From the NCBI GenBank assembly GCA_965216695.1, contig OZ244212.1, positions 2,046,001 through 2,110,000 on the forward strand: a stretch of DNA of 64,000 bases, read 5' to 3'. The translations under genes and the position numbers were made by a program. Below, in pieces: positions 35,337-43,957 of this stretch; the stretch's first letter is position 1; every line of letters begins with the position of its first letter. The stretch comes from G965216695 sp965216695. Lineage in GTDB: Bacteria; Pseudomonadota; Gammaproteobacteria; Pseudomonadales; Azotimanducaceae. A model generated the notes under the pieces. That model was not told the origin of the DNA. It saw nothing but the letters and a program-made list of their open reading frames with translations, and ran no database searches.

Positions 35337-35981
35337 ATGCCACGAAGTCCACGATTTTGTCCCGCCGGCTATCCGGTTCACGTTATTCAACGGGGCAACA
35401 ACCGCCAGGCGATATTCACCTGCGATGCTGACTGCGCCGCCTACGCCGGCTGGCTCGCAGAGGGCATAAACCGTTTCGACGTATCGATCCATGGTTGGGT
35501 CTTCATGACCAACCACGTGCACCTGCTCGCCACGCCGGTGAGCGAAGGGAGCATATCGGAGCTGATGCAGTTTGTCGGGCGCCTTTATGTGCGCCGCTTC
35601 AATCGAAAGTACACGCGTAGCGGAACGCTATTCGAAGGCCGTTTCAGATCGAACATCGTGCAGGAAGACCGGTACCTGCTGGCGTGTCTGCGCTACATTG
35701 AACTGAATCCGGTCCGGGCAGGCATGGTCGGCAATCCCGGCGACTACTACTGGTCGAGCTACGCGTGCCATGCGTTTGGTGTCCACGCACAGGTTTGGAC
35801 CCCCCACCCCCTCTACCTGAACATGGGAAGCAGTACCGAGCAGCGGCAACAGGCCTGGCGTGAACTTGCTCACAGCGGTCTGGATGTTGAGACTCTGACG
35901 GAGGTCCGGCACTGCGCGAACACCGGCCTCGCGCTCGGGACCGAGGCTTTCAGAGATCAGATCAAGCGCCTGAGGGCCTAG
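35337..35981 (+). CDS. REP-associated tyrosine transposase (RAYT, Y1_Tnp HUH family)
   Basis: A 214-residue single-strand transposase relative of IS200/IS605 TnpA. The HUH motif is HVH at residues 60-62 (MTNHVHLLATP), and the catalytic Tyr is Y120 in RYIELNPVRAG. FEGRFRSNIV and YYWSSYACHAFG are also typical of RAYTs. The domain is complete, with no frameshift or premature stop. The start at 35337 gives the family's VHVIQRGNN opening. It is bracketed by REP copies in inverted orientation, and the same repeat is found at five other intergenic places, so it is the probable source of the family in this genome. Confidence 0.88.
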   Translation: MPRSPRFCPAGYPVHVIQRGNNRQAIFTCDADCAAYAGWLAEGINRFDVSIHGWVFMTNHVHLLATPVSEGSISELMQFVGRLYVRRFNRKYTRSGTLFEGRFRSNIVQEDRYLLACLRYIELNPVRAGMVGNPGDYYWSSYACHAFGVHAQVWTPHPLYLNMGSSTEQRQQAWRELAHSGLDVETLTEVRHCANTGLALGTEAFRDQIKRLRA

Positions 35982-36018
35982 GGACTCTAACTGGCCGATC
36001 AATGAGCACAAGCCAAGT

Positions 36019-36076
36019 TTGTTCTGTCCCTTTACTCTGACCCTACCAATTTGTTCTGTCCCTTTACTCTGACCCC
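36019..36076 (-). repeat. Two REP copies (inverted), 32-bp period
   Basis: Copies at 36019-36043 and 36051-36076, both reading TTGTTCTGTCCCTTTACTCT and GACCC on the plus strand, spaced by exactly 32 bases start to start. They lie between the RAYT stop and the amidohydrolase stop (convergent). The spacing equals that of the direct pair at 34264-34323. Confidence 0.9.
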
Positions 36077-36086
36077 AACAGCTAGG

Positions 36087-37778
36087 TTAGGCGCGGGCGA
36101 ATTCGCGGATGACCTCGCCCGGGCGTTCGCCGGTGTGGTTGCCGTTCTCGACGATAACCCGGCCCCCAACCAGCGTCGCCACGTATCCCTTACTTCTTAC
36201 GATGAACCGCCCACCGTCGTGCGGAAAGTCTTTCACGTACTCAGGGTGGCACGTATCCAGCGCGTCGAAGTCGATGATATTGATATCAGCGTGCCACCCT
36301 TCTCTCAAAAGTCCCCGCTTCTTCAGACCAATCACCTCGGCGGACTGTCCCGTTATGCGGTGAACGCCTTCCTCCAGCGTGTACACTGCCCGCTTACGGA
36401 CGAGCTCGGACAGAAGAAACGTCGGCGAATCGGCATCGATCAGCAACCCTACATGGGCACCGGCGTCGCCCAGCATCGGAATACAGTGCGGTATACGCAT
36501 GTACTCCCACTGGTTTTCGAGCGCCGCGCCGAACGCCCACAGATTGAACAGTTCACGTCCTTCGGACGCAATCAGGCGATCTATGAACACATCCACCGGG
36601 TCGCGTCCGTCCCGTTCCGCGATCTGAGCCAGACTGTTGCGACTGTCCAGATCGAAGTCGGGAGATTCGGCCGTGCCCAGCGGGTGCAGCATCGCGGGGT
36701 TCACGACAAAACCGGCCTCTTTCGCTTCCCGGACGAGCAGTTCCCGCTGCCGCACGTCCTTCAACCGTTCCACGCGCTCCCCGATGTCCGGCAATGTCAT
36801 CAACGACTTCCACGCGGGAGTGCGAAACGGCGCCGCCTGCGCGAGTCCGAACAGCGCACCGCTCGGACGCGTATGACAGATACCGGTCATCCGTTTCCCG
36901 CCCGTGTTGTTCTTCTCGAGCAACGCTCGAAACTCACTCACGCGACCATCGCCGCGATGACCCGCGCCACCTGAGAACATCACGTGGCAGCCGAGCTCAG
37001 CGCCGCGTTCGAACATCTCGAGCTCGGTGTCGAATCGACTCTGAAAATCCGGCGCTGCCTGAAACAGCGCGCCCGCTCCACCGGCCTCTACGACCGCCCG
37101 CTGTACCGCTTCTGTTTCTCTGAGGTCAGCCCAGGTTCCCGGCGTGAGCCGGCCATCGGGCACCTTGTGTCCGAGAAAACGCGACGTGGAGAATCCTACC
37201 GCGCCTTCTTCTACCGACGCGCGAACGAGTCGGGTAATGTGTTCCAGCTCCCGATCGTCCGCCTGCACCCCCTCGTCAAGGCCGCGATCACCCATTGCTT
37301 CGAAACGAATCGACGAATGCCCCGCAAGGCCTACGATATTCAGCGCCGGCGACAGCGATTGAACGGCATCGAGGTAGCCGCCATAGGAGGTCCAGTTCCA
37401 CGGCAATCCGTCCATGATCGCGTCCGCGGAGATATCTTCAACGGCTTCCATCAACTCTGCGAGGTAGCGGCGGTTCTTCTCACCCACCGGCGCGAAGGTA
37501 ACGCCGCAGTTTCCAATCAGCGCCGTCGTGACGCCGTGAAACGAGCTGGAGCGCAACTCCGGATCCCATCCCACCTGTGCATCCAGGTGTGTGTGCAAAT
37601 CTACGAACCCGGGCGTTACGATCATTCCGGTTGCATCAATCTCACGCTTGGCAGACACGTCCGACAGATCGCCGATCCGGCGTATGCGGCCACCATCAAT
37701 CGCAACGTCTGCTGAATATCCCGCTGCACCACTGCCATCGACTACGGTTCCGCCACGTATGATCAGATCGTGCGCCAT
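36087..37778 (-). CDS. N-acyl-D-amino-acid deacylase-type amidohydrolase
   Basis: A 563-residue amidohydrolase. MAHDLIIRGGTVVDGSGAAGYSADVAIDGGRIRRIG and TPGFVDLHTHLDAQ (metal-binding HTH) open the domain. IGNCGVTFAP has the conserved Cys that bridges metals in D-aminoacylases; LAGHSSIR and GAVGFST follow; MLGDAGAHVGLL near the end holds the catalytic Asp. Family members hydrolyse N-acyl-D-amino acids; the exact substrate may be different. GGGGGAAG is upstream of the ATG. It precedes no other co-directional gene closely and its stop is just left of REP copies. Confidence 0.87.
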   Translation of the reverse strand: MAHDLIIRGGTVVDGSGAAGYSADVAIDGGRIRRIGDLSDVSAKREIDATGMIVTPGFVDLHTHLDAQVGWDPELRSSSFHGVTTALIGNCGVTFAPVGEKNRRYLAELMEAVEDISADAIMDGLPWNWTSYGGYLDAVQSLSPALNIVGLAGHSSIRFEAMGDRGLDEGVQADDRELEHITRLVRASVEEGAVGFSTSRFLGHKVPDGRLTPGTWADLRETEAVQRAVVEAGGAGALFQAAPDFQSRFDTELEMFERGAELGCHVMFSGGAGHRGDGRVSEFRALLEKNNTGGKRMTGICHTRPSGALFGLAQAAPFRTPAWKSLMTLPDIGERVERLKDVRQRELLVREAKEAGFVVNPAMLHPLGTAESPDFDLDSRNSLAQIAERDGRDPVDVFIDRLIASEGRELFNLWAFGAALENQWEYMRIPHCIPMLGDAGAHVGLLIDADSPTFLLSELVRKRAVYTLEEGVHRITGQSAEVIGLKKRGLLREGWHADINIIDFDALDTCHPEYVKDFPHDGGRFIVRSKGYVATLVGGRVIVENGNHTGERPGEVIREFARA

Positions 37779-37861
37779 GTCACTTCCCCCTACAAATTAC
37801 TGTCAAAATAGAATCGTTTGGTGTTCGGTGTCGCACCGCCGGGTATCGATCCTAGAGTCTG

Positions 37862-39814
37862 TTACCCAAACTGATAGTCGGTAACTTCCGGTTCCAGCGA
37901 CTGTCGCCAGAACTCGATCAGCGTGAAGGGCCAGTTCTGTGTCACACGCCCACTCGCGTTTTTGTACCAGGTGTTTACAGACGACTGACCCCACGCCATC
38001 TGACGGTTACCCGAGTCGATGCGTTCATTGTAGGCGTCGTGCACATCCTGCCGGACGTCCATGTGCGCACCCGGCCCACGTTTCATCAGTTCGGCAAGAC
38101 AGCCGAGAATGTAACGTACTTCGCACTCGGAGAAGAAAATGATGCTGGAGTTCACTACGATGTTGGTGTTCGGACCATAACAACAGAACAGGTTGGGGAA
38201 ACCGGGAAAACTGATGCCTTTGAACGCCCTCGGTTCTCCAGCCCAGGCGTCATGCAGCTCCACACCATCGATTCCATAGATCTTCATCGGCGTCAGAAAG
38301 TCGCTGGCGCTGAACCCTGTACCGTAGATCAGCACGTCGAATTCGTGCATGTCGCCGTTTTCGCAACGCACGCCCTGGGGCGTAATGCGATCGATCGAAT
38401 CGGTAACAAGCGCAACGTTGTCCCGTTTCAGCGTGCGAAACCAACGACCGTCGTCGATGAGCATACGCTTGGAACCCGGCGGGTAGTCCGGCATACACTT
38501 CGCAAGCAGATCCGCGTCGTCCGCAAAGTGCGTCTGCATGTTTTCAACAAGCTGCGCCCGGAAGTCTTCGTTGGCCTGGCTCACGGAATGTTCCGGACGG
38601 TTCCAGCCCGGCTCGGCGGTCACACTGCCGAGCAATCCTTCCGCCGACTTCCAGAACATACTGAAACGAAACCACTTGGCGTAGTAAGGAAGATGGTTCA
38701 TCAACCAGTGCACGCCCTCTGGGATTGGGCTGAAATACTGCTCGTTCGACACCACCCAAGGCGCCGTGCGTTGAAACACCGTAACCTCGGCACCGTCTTC
38801 GGCCAGGTGCGGTACAAACTGGAACGCGCTGCCACCAGTACCGATCACGCCCACGCGCTTACCCGCGACATCTACGTCGTGATCCCAACGCGCGGAATGG
38901 AAACAGGGTCCGGCGAACTCGCCCACACCCGGCAGATCAGGCAGCTTGGGCCGATTGAGTTGGCCGACCGCGCTGATCAACGCGTTGCATTCAAGATTCT
39001 CTTCGCCGCCATCCGCGCCCGTGACCGCCAGCGTCCAGACACCACGGGATTCGTCGAAACGCGCGCTCGTCACCTCGGTGTTGAAACGTATGTGAGGGCG
39101 AAGACCGTAGGCGTCCGCACACTCGGTGAAGTAGTCGCGAAGCACCGCCTGCGATGAAAAATATTGCGGCCAATCTTTCGGCCGGAACGAGTACGAGTAC
39201 ACGTGGTTGCCACTGTCTACGCGGCAACCCGGATACGTGTTTTCGTACCAGGTGCCTCCCACGTCCGCATTCTTTTCGATGATTTCGAACGGAACGCCAG
39301 CTTCCTTCAGGCGGATGCCGCACAGCAAACCCGACATACCGGCACCCACCACAATCACCTTGAACCCACCGCGCGCATCGGAGTCCACGTCCGCCAACCG
39401 CGGTTGCGCATAAGGGTCCTCGCCGTGCATCGACAGTTCCTGCGTGAGGAACTCGAGGTACTCGTCCGTAACCGGCTGGCCCATCAGAAATTCCAGCATC
39501 TCGCTCAACTGGGTATGAGTGAGCGAATCCACGGCAGCCTGACCTTGATCACGTGCAGCCGTAAGGCGCTGAAACGCCTCCTCGCGGATCAGCGCCTGAT
39601 GCTCCGGCGAAATACCGTCCTGTGGATCGCTGAGGAAGACCGGTTCCGGGCGCACATCGCCACGCAGTATGTCCAGATCGCCCGTCAGGTGAACCATGGA
39701 CAGCATCAGCGACGGAATGTGCGCGTCCGCGAGCGCCTCACGAATGGTTGCATCGTCGGCTGATGCCGGAATAACTTTCTCCGGCCGGTTCTTCTGCGTG
39801 CCTGAGTTCCCCAT
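37862..39814 (-). CDS. Flavin-containing Baeyer-Villiger-type monooxygenase
   Basis: A 650-residue class B flavoprotein. After an extra N-terminal region of about 150 residues come the FAD motif VVGAGMSGLLCGIRLKEAG, ENTYPGCRVDSGNHVYSYSF, the BVMO fingerprint-like FAGPCFHSARWDHD, and the NADPH motif GVIGTGGSAFQFVP. The FxGxxxHxxxWD differs from the canonical WP/D only in minor positions. The ATG at 39814 is preferred over GTG 39817. Substrates are usually ketones (steroid, terpenoid, aromatic). The long N-terminus is shared with a subset of BVMOs; its role is unknown. Confidence 0.87.
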   Translation of the reverse strand: MGNSGTQKNRPEKVIPASADDATIREALADAHIPSLMLSMVHLTGDLDILRGDVRPEPVFLSDPQDGISPEHQALIREEAFQRLTAARDQGQAAVDSLTHTQLSEMLEFLMGQPVTDEYLEFLTQELSMHGEDPYAQPRLADVDSDARGGFKVIVVGAGMSGLLCGIRLKEAGVPFEIIEKNADVGGTWYENTYPGCRVDSGNHVYSYSFRPKDWPQYFSSQAVLRDYFTECADAYGLRPHIRFNTEVTSARFDESRGVWTLAVTGADGGEENLECNALISAVGQLNRPKLPDLPGVGEFAGPCFHSARWDHDVDVAGKRVGVIGTGGSAFQFVPHLAEDGAEVTVFQRTAPWVVSNEQYFSPIPEGVHWLMNHLPYYAKWFRFSMFWKSAEGLLGSVTAEPGWNRPEHSVSQANEDFRAQLVENMQTHFADDADLLAKCMPDYPPGSKRMLIDDGRWFRTLKRDNVALVTDSIDRITPQGVRCENGDMHEFDVLIYGTGFSASDFLTPMKIYGIDGVELHDAWAGEPRAFKGISFPGFPNLFCCYGPNTNIVVNSSIIFFSECEVRYILGCLAELMKRGPGAHMDVRQDVHDAYNERIDSGNRQMAWGQSSVNTWYKNASGRVTQNWPFTLIEFWRQSLEPEVTDYQFG

Positions 39815-39868
39815 CACAATCCCCCGTCAGTCGATCGGGCCGTAGATTAGCACCAAGAAAACACGGGG

Positions 39869-40621
39869 TCAGGCCCAGTCCAGATTCTCCAGAAACTGTC
39901 TGAGTTCGCCCGCGTTTCGAAACTGTTGCAGAATCAGCGTGCGCTTCAACCCCTTGCACACCTGTTTTACCACCGCAGGATGGTTGGCATACCGCTTGGC
40001 ACCACCGAGCGCATCGTAAAACACGCGAACCAGATCCGTTACGTCCGTACGGGCGCTCAGGTAGCGCGCTTCGGGCGCGGCAAACAGGTCAATCAGCCGC
40101 ACATCGAACCCGAGCCCACGGCGTTCGACGAAGATGTTGCCCCCATGCAGGTCGCCGTGAAATTCGCGCATCGCATGAATGGGTTCCAACGCGCGCGCAA
40201 GCGCATGCAGCAGATGCAGCGCTTCGAACACCTCCAGCCGTTTTCCGCGTTGAGCCGCAACGAACTGGTTGAGGAGGTCGCCCGACAGGAATTCCGACAC
40301 GAAAACCGTTACCGGCTGCCGGCGCACCGAGATCGTTTCCTGGGTTACGTACTGTACTACGGCCGGACAATGCCGCAGTTTGTGGAGTTTGGTGGCGGCG
40401 CGCCGGGCAACCCGGTTGCCGGGGTTCCGGTGGGGAAAGAACAGCTTTGCCGTGCGTTCGATGCCCGTGCTCGTCTCGCACACCAGATACACTTCGCTTT
40501 CCCAACCGGCCCCAATCTGTTCGATAACCTCGAACCGGCGCGCCAGCATTCGGCCCGGCGAAAGATCGAAGCTGTCGATACGCCCCATGGCATTCCAACG
40601 GCAACCGTTCAGATGCAGCAT
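39869..40621 (-). CDS. Serine/threonine protein kinase-like protein
   Basis: A 250-residue single-domain kinase. It has a Gly-rich loop (QIGAGWESEVYLV), the invariant Lys in RTAKLFFPHRN, the catalytic loop FHGDLHGGNIFV (HGDLHxxN variant of HRDxxxxN), and LIDLFAA in the DFG place with Leu for Gly, as in several bacterial atypical kinases. I chose the ATG at 40621 because GGGAGGAG precedes it at 8-10 bases. No transmembrane helix or sensor domain is seen. It is divergent from the MaiA-like GST across about 80 bases. It may phosphorylate a small molecule or a protein. Confidence 0.78.
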   Translation of the reverse strand: MLHLNGCRWNAMGRIDSFDLSPGRMLARRFEVIEQIGAGWESEVYLVCETSTGIERTAKLFFPHRNPGNRVARRAATKLHKLRHCPAVVQYVTQETISVRRQPVTVFVSEFLSGDLLNQFVAAQRGKRLEVFEALHLLHALARALEPIHAMREFHGDLHGGNIFVERRGLGFDVRLIDLFAAPEARYLSARTDVTDLVRVFYDALGGAKRYANHPAVVKQVCKGLKRTLILQQFRNAGELRQFLENLDWA

Positions 40622-40700
40622 ACTCCTCCCGAACGTGCCCCTGAGCAATACTCGAACCGAAACTGCCTAACTCCATCAGCGCGAGGTTGGAATTGACCGT

Positions 40701-41339
40701 ATGAAACTCTACTCCTACTTCAACTCGTCAGCAGCGTACCGCACGCGCATTGCCCTCAACCTGAAAGGCGTGTCGTATGAGCAGATTCCGGTGGACCTGA
40801 TGGCGTCCGCCCAGAACCGCAACGCTTATCTCGCGCTCAACCCGCAGGGTCTGGTACCGGCCCTTGAGCTCGAAGACCACACGCTGATCAGTCAATCCGC
40901 GGCCATCTGCGAATACCTGGACGAGGTTTATCCAAACCCTCCGCTGCTGCCGGGCACGCCACAGGCGCGGGGCAGGATGCGTATGCTGATGCACGGCATC
41001 GCGTGTGACATTCATCCCATCGCGAACCTTCGGGTACGGCAGTATCTACAGTCGGAGCTGGGTGCCACTGACGCACAGGCAGGCGCCTGGATCGCACACT
41101 GGATCTCCGTCGGATTTGAGGCGGCCGAGACGATCCTGGCGCGCACGGCCGGCTCCCGCTTTTGCATGGGCGAGTCGGTTACGCTAGCCGACGTATTCCT
41201 GGTTCCGCAGTACTACAATGCCGAGCGCTTCGGCGTCGACACCAAACCTTTTCCCACGCTCGGCGCTATCGTCGAACGCTGCCGGAAGTTGCACGCATTC
41301 GCCACCGCACACCCCGACCGACAGCCGGACGCACCGTAG
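40701..41339 (+). CDS. maiA: Maleylacetoacetate isomerase/zeta-class GST
   Basis: A 212-residue zeta-class GST. MKLYSYFNSSAAYRTRIALNLKGVSYEQIPVDL has the SSaaYR active motif (Ser-Ser and Tyr for glutathione), and NPQGLVPALELEDHTLISQSAAICEYLDE follows. It has the family's C-terminal SVTLADVFLVPQYYNAERFGVD. MaiA isomerises maleylacetoacetate or maleylpyruvate in homogentisate or gentisate catabolism, but no other genes of those pathways are near. The symbol is an assignment by family and could be another zeta GST. Confidence 0.85.
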   Translation: MKLYSYFNSSAAYRTRIALNLKGVSYEQIPVDLMASAQNRNAYLALNPQGLVPALELEDHTLISQSAAICEYLDEVYPNPPLLPGTPQARGRMRMLMHGIACDIHPIANLRVRQYLQSELGATDAQAGAWIAHWISVGFEAAETILARTAGSRFCMGESVTLADVFLVPQYYNAERFGVDTKPFPTLGAIVERCRKLHAFATAHPDRQPDAP

Positions 41340-41409
41340 AACGCACCGTACAACGCACACAAACCATCATCGGGCCGCGACATCGCACAATGACACTACT
41401 CACTCCAGT

Positions 41410-41832
41410 TCACGACTGCGGAGGGCCCTTCAGTTCGACGCGGTTGCCGTCCGGATCTTCGATGTAGACCGCCGGACCCAGTCCATCCGCGCCGAGAAGT
41501 GGCGAATCCATTGCGTGCGCCGGAATCGAACGCGCATTGCAGTAGTCCAGAATCGCCTGGCGGTCGAACGGCTCGACGCGCACCGCAAAGTGATCCAGAT
41601 TCCTGCCCGTCTGCCCGGGAGCGGCACCGCCGCTACGGCCGAGCCTGCCGTTCGTGTCGACGATGTCGAGCATCGACTCGCCAAGACGCAGTTGCACCAG
41701 TCCCAGGTCGTCGCCTGCATCGCGAACAATCGAGCACCCCAGACCCAGATAGAACGCGATCAATTCCTCAGGTTTGGCCGTGCGCAGCACCAGGTGGTCG
41801 AGTCGCTGAATGTGAAACGGTGCATCACCCAT
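41410..41832 (-). CDS. VOC-family (glyoxalase/dioxygenase-like) protein
   Basis: A 140-residue single-module VOC protein. The opening QRLDHLVLRTAKPEELIAFYLGLGC, the LDHFAVRVEPFD stretch and the end AVYIEDPDGNRVELKGP contain His and Glu ligands typical of the family. The ATG at 41832 is chosen; the same frame is open to 42630 but those residues are antisense to the membrane-protein gene. It is 32 bases after the stop of that gene on the same strand, so it could be the last member of that operon. Confidence 0.78.
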   Translation of the reverse strand: MGDAPFHIQRLDHLVLRTAKPEELIAFYLGLGCSIVRDAGDDLGLVQLRLGESMLDIVDTNGRLGRSGGAAPGQTGRNLDHFAVRVEPFDRQAILDYCNARSIPAHAMDSPLLGADGLGPAVYIEDPDGNRVELKGPPQS

Positions 41833-41864
41833 CCGATCTTCCCGAAGCCGCCGAGAGCCGCAAC

Positions 41865-42767
41865 CTACCCGAGAAACGGCCTGCCCGCCAATGCCTGAAG
41901 CAGCGTCTCCCACGCTATCCACGTGTAGGCGATGCCCGCCAAAAGCACCAGCGAGCGTTGCATTGCGCGCGACATGCCGGGCGCATCGGTCGCGGGGTTC
42001 TCCATCGACGGAGTCTTCACGTGGCGTCGCCCCGCGCCGATCGCCAACGCAAACAACGGCAGCGCCTGCATCGCGTGCATACCGAAAAAATGTGCAACGC
42101 GAAGGTCGCCGCCGTCGCGCACCCACTTGAAAACGGGTAAGCCATGCGCGTCCGTCGCCGCGCCGCCCACCCAGTGAGATCCGTGTTCTGCAATCACCGC
42201 GCCGAACCCGCCGCCGAGCACGCAGGTACCCAGCAAACCCAGAACCACTGAGAGTACAAATGGATCCGCCAGTCCGCGCGCACGCCCGACCATCACACCC
42301 AGCCACGCGCAGCACAGCACAAGCACAAGTGCGCCAACGCCCATCAACGAAAACATCACCGCGTGAAACACGGTCGTGAAATTGAAATGCGACGCCTGCC
42401 CCAGCGCCGCCTGCACGCAGATGTACGTAAGTTCGAACCCTGCACACACCACCGGGCTCCATGACAGTACTCGACCCGCCCGACGCCGAAACCACGCCGC
42501 AGGCACGAGCGGCGTAAACCACACGAACGTGGCGAAGTACGCCGCAAGCGACACCGAGAACTTGAGCGGCTTCGTCCACACGCTTACGCCATTGAACAAA
42601 CGGTGGTCGAACCACGAAACCACCCAACACAGACTGGCAAGCAGCGCGCAGACGACCGCGGCGTCAAACCAGAGAGCATGCCGCGCGCGCAACCGTCGAG
42701 CGCGATCGACGATTGCGCCAGCGATGGATCGATCCGCGGTTAACGTGGCCTCACCGACGCCGCTCAT
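41865..42767 (-). CDS. Polytopic membrane protein paired with ABA4-like protein
   Basis: A 300-residue membrane protein of unknown function with about seven or eight hydrophobic helices and two charged motifs, VSWFDHRLFNGVSVWTKPLKFSVSLAAYF and DLRVAHFFGMHAMQALPLFALAIG. The His-rich core suggests heme or metal binding in the membrane, but no family is claimed. It begins at the ATG at 42767, one base into the stop of the ABA4-like gene (TGATG junction), so the two are translated together. The TetR gene on the other side of the promoter region probably controls both. Confidence 0.7.
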   Translation of the reverse strand: MSGVGEATLTADRSIAGAIVDRARRLRARHALWFDAAVVCALLASLCWVVSWFDHRLFNGVSVWTKPLKFSVSLAAYFATFVWFTPLVPAAWFRRRAGRVLSWSPVVCAGFELTYICVQAALGQASHFNFTTVFHAVMFSLMGVGALVLVLCCAWLGVMVGRARGLADPFVLSVVLGLLGTCVLGGGFGAVIAEHGSHWVGGAATDAHGLPVFKWVRDGGDLRVAHFFGMHAMQALPLFALAIGAGRRHVKTPSMENPATDAPGMSRAMQRSLVLLAGIAYTWIAWETLLQALAGRPFLG

Positions 42768-43210
42768 CACGCCACCTCCGCCCGACCGCTCATGCGGGTG
42801 CGCCACACCCACCGGAACAGCAGATAGAGCAGCAACCCTGCAGGCCCGGCCATGAAGGTAAGGAAGAGGCAGGGCAAAAGCGCAAGGTGGGGAACGCCGT
42901 TGCGCTGCGCGTCGGTTGCTTCCCAACTGCCAACGAACAGATCGAACGCAAGATAGTGCACCCAGCCGGCCAGCAGCAATGCATCCACCGTGAACAGCGC
43001 CTGCACAGCCGCGAGCGAGCCGAAGCCGCCGCCATCCGGCACTGCGGAGACATGCGTCACCATCAATACCGCGTACACCACCCCGATCAGGCCCGGGATC
43101 AGTAGCCGCGTAGCCACGTCCGTCACCCACGGCCGTTTCGGGAAGAGCGCGAGCGCGATCCAGCCCGCCATGGCCAGTAATCCGCACAGAGAAAATATCG
43201 TTTCGTACAT
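42767..43210 (-). CDS. ABA4-like (DUF4281) membrane protein
   Basis: A 147-residue membrane protein with four predicted helices. ALFTVDALLLAGWVHYLAFDLFVGSWEATDAQRNGVPH is the ABA4/DUF4281 signature. In plants ABA4 is required for neoxanthin synthesis; bacterial homologues have no known role. Its stop overlaps the ATG of the next membrane gene, and the promoter region carries an inverted repeat likely bound by the TetR regulator. The longer frame upstream reads through the TetR gene on the other strand and is not coding. Confidence 0.75.
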   Translation of the reverse strand: MYETIFSLCGLLAMAGWIALALFPKRPWVTDVATRLLIPGLIGVVYAVLMVTHVSAVPDGGGFGSLAAVQALFTVDALLLAGWVHYLAFDLFVGSWEATDAQRNGVPHLALLPCLFLTFMAGPAGLLLYLLFRWVWRTRMSGRAEVA

Positions 43211-43221
43211 CGGAGTGCTAT

Positions 43222-43280
43222 CTTGACATTGGAAAGTTAAGCGAGTGTACGACGTTTCGGTTAGACTTTCCACTGTCAAG
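43222..43280. promoter_or_regulatory. Inverted-repeat operator region between ABA4-like and TetR genes
   Basis: CTTGACATTGGAAAGTTAA (43222-43240) and its near-inverse TTAGACTTTCCACTGTCAAG (43261-43280) face each other across 20 bases. Each arm contains TTGACA, which could also serve as a -35 box for the two divergent genes. This fits a TetR-type autoregulatory operator; binding is inferred. Confidence 0.7.
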
Positions 43281-43306
43281 TTAATCAGGAATGAGGCATC
43301 CGTCAC

Positions 43307-43951
43307 GTGGCACCCAAACCCGCCTACCACCACGGCAATCTGCGCGAGGCCCTGCTGGACGCGGGCGATGCGGTCCTTCTTGAGCGCGGGCTCGCCGGGT
43401 TCACGCTGCGCGCATGCGCCCGCCGGGCGGGTGTCTCCCACGCCGCACCGAAATACCATTTCGGGGATGTGACCGGGCTGTTGAGCGCGATCGCCGCGCG
43501 GGGCTTCGAGCGGCTGCACCGCCGTCTTCGGGATTCGATCGACGACGTACGCGGGAACCTGGACGCGGAATTCCTGGCCACGGGGCAGGCGTATACGGAG
43601 TTTGCCGAACGCTATCCCGAGCACTTCCGAATCATGTTCCGTGCCGATCTACTGCAGGCGACCGCCGAGTTGGTCGAGGCGGCCGAACGTACCTACACCG
43701 AGCTCACCAACGTCATTCTGAGGCAACGCGGGGAAGCGGAAATCTCACCGCAGACCCTCAGTCAGGCGACGTCGATGGAAGCGGTGCTGGAAGACATTCT
43801 GATCGGCTGGTGCTGGGTGCACGGCTATGCGCACCTCCGGCTCGAAGCGCAGCTCGAGATGGTGCCGGAATGCATGCACGAACGGCTCGCCCGAAACGCG
43901 GCGACGCGTCTGAGCGGGCTCATCCGGCAAGCGGCGCCGAGGCGCCGCTGA
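43307..43951 (+). CDS. TetR-family transcriptional regulator
   Basis: A 214-residue TetR/AcrR regulator starting at GTG 43307. The helix-turn-helix is YHHGNLREALLDAGDAVLLERGLAGFTLRACARRAGVSHAAPKYHFGDVTGLLSAIAARG; the recognition-helix end APKYHFGDV is characteristic of this subgroup (often fatty acid or acyl-CoA related). The C-terminal ligand domain is helical with WVHGYAHLRLEAQ. It is divergent from the ABA4-like operon, with an inverted-repeat operator in the 96-base spacer, and its stop is six bases from that of the convergent thiolase gene. Confidence 0.87.
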   Translation: MAPKPAYHHGNLREALLDAGDAVLLERGLAGFTLRACARRAGVSHAAPKYHFGDVTGLLSAIAARGFERLHRRLRDSIDDVRGNLDAEFLATGQAYTEFAERYPEHFRIMFRADLLQATAELVEAAERTYTELTNVILRQRGEAEISPQTLSQATSMEAVLEDILIGWCWVHGYAHLRLEAQLEMVPECMHERLARNAATRLSGLIRQAAPRRR

Positions 43952-43957
43952 TCGACG

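Larger units (their letters stand above)
35180..36076 (+). mobile_element. REP-RAYT unit (transposase with inverted REP flanks)
   Basis: A unit consisting of a REP copy on the left, the RAYT gene, and two REP copies in the opposite orientation on the right. REP-associated tyrosine transposases typically bind and nick adjacent REPs and can disperse them. Whether this unit is still mobile is not shown, and no target duplication can be defined. Confidence 0.65.

Noticed and set aside
42768..43187. Upstream extension of the membrane protein frame (Gly/Arg-rich)
   Set aside because: It is in another frame of the ABA4-like gene, which has clear family signature and a coupled stop.
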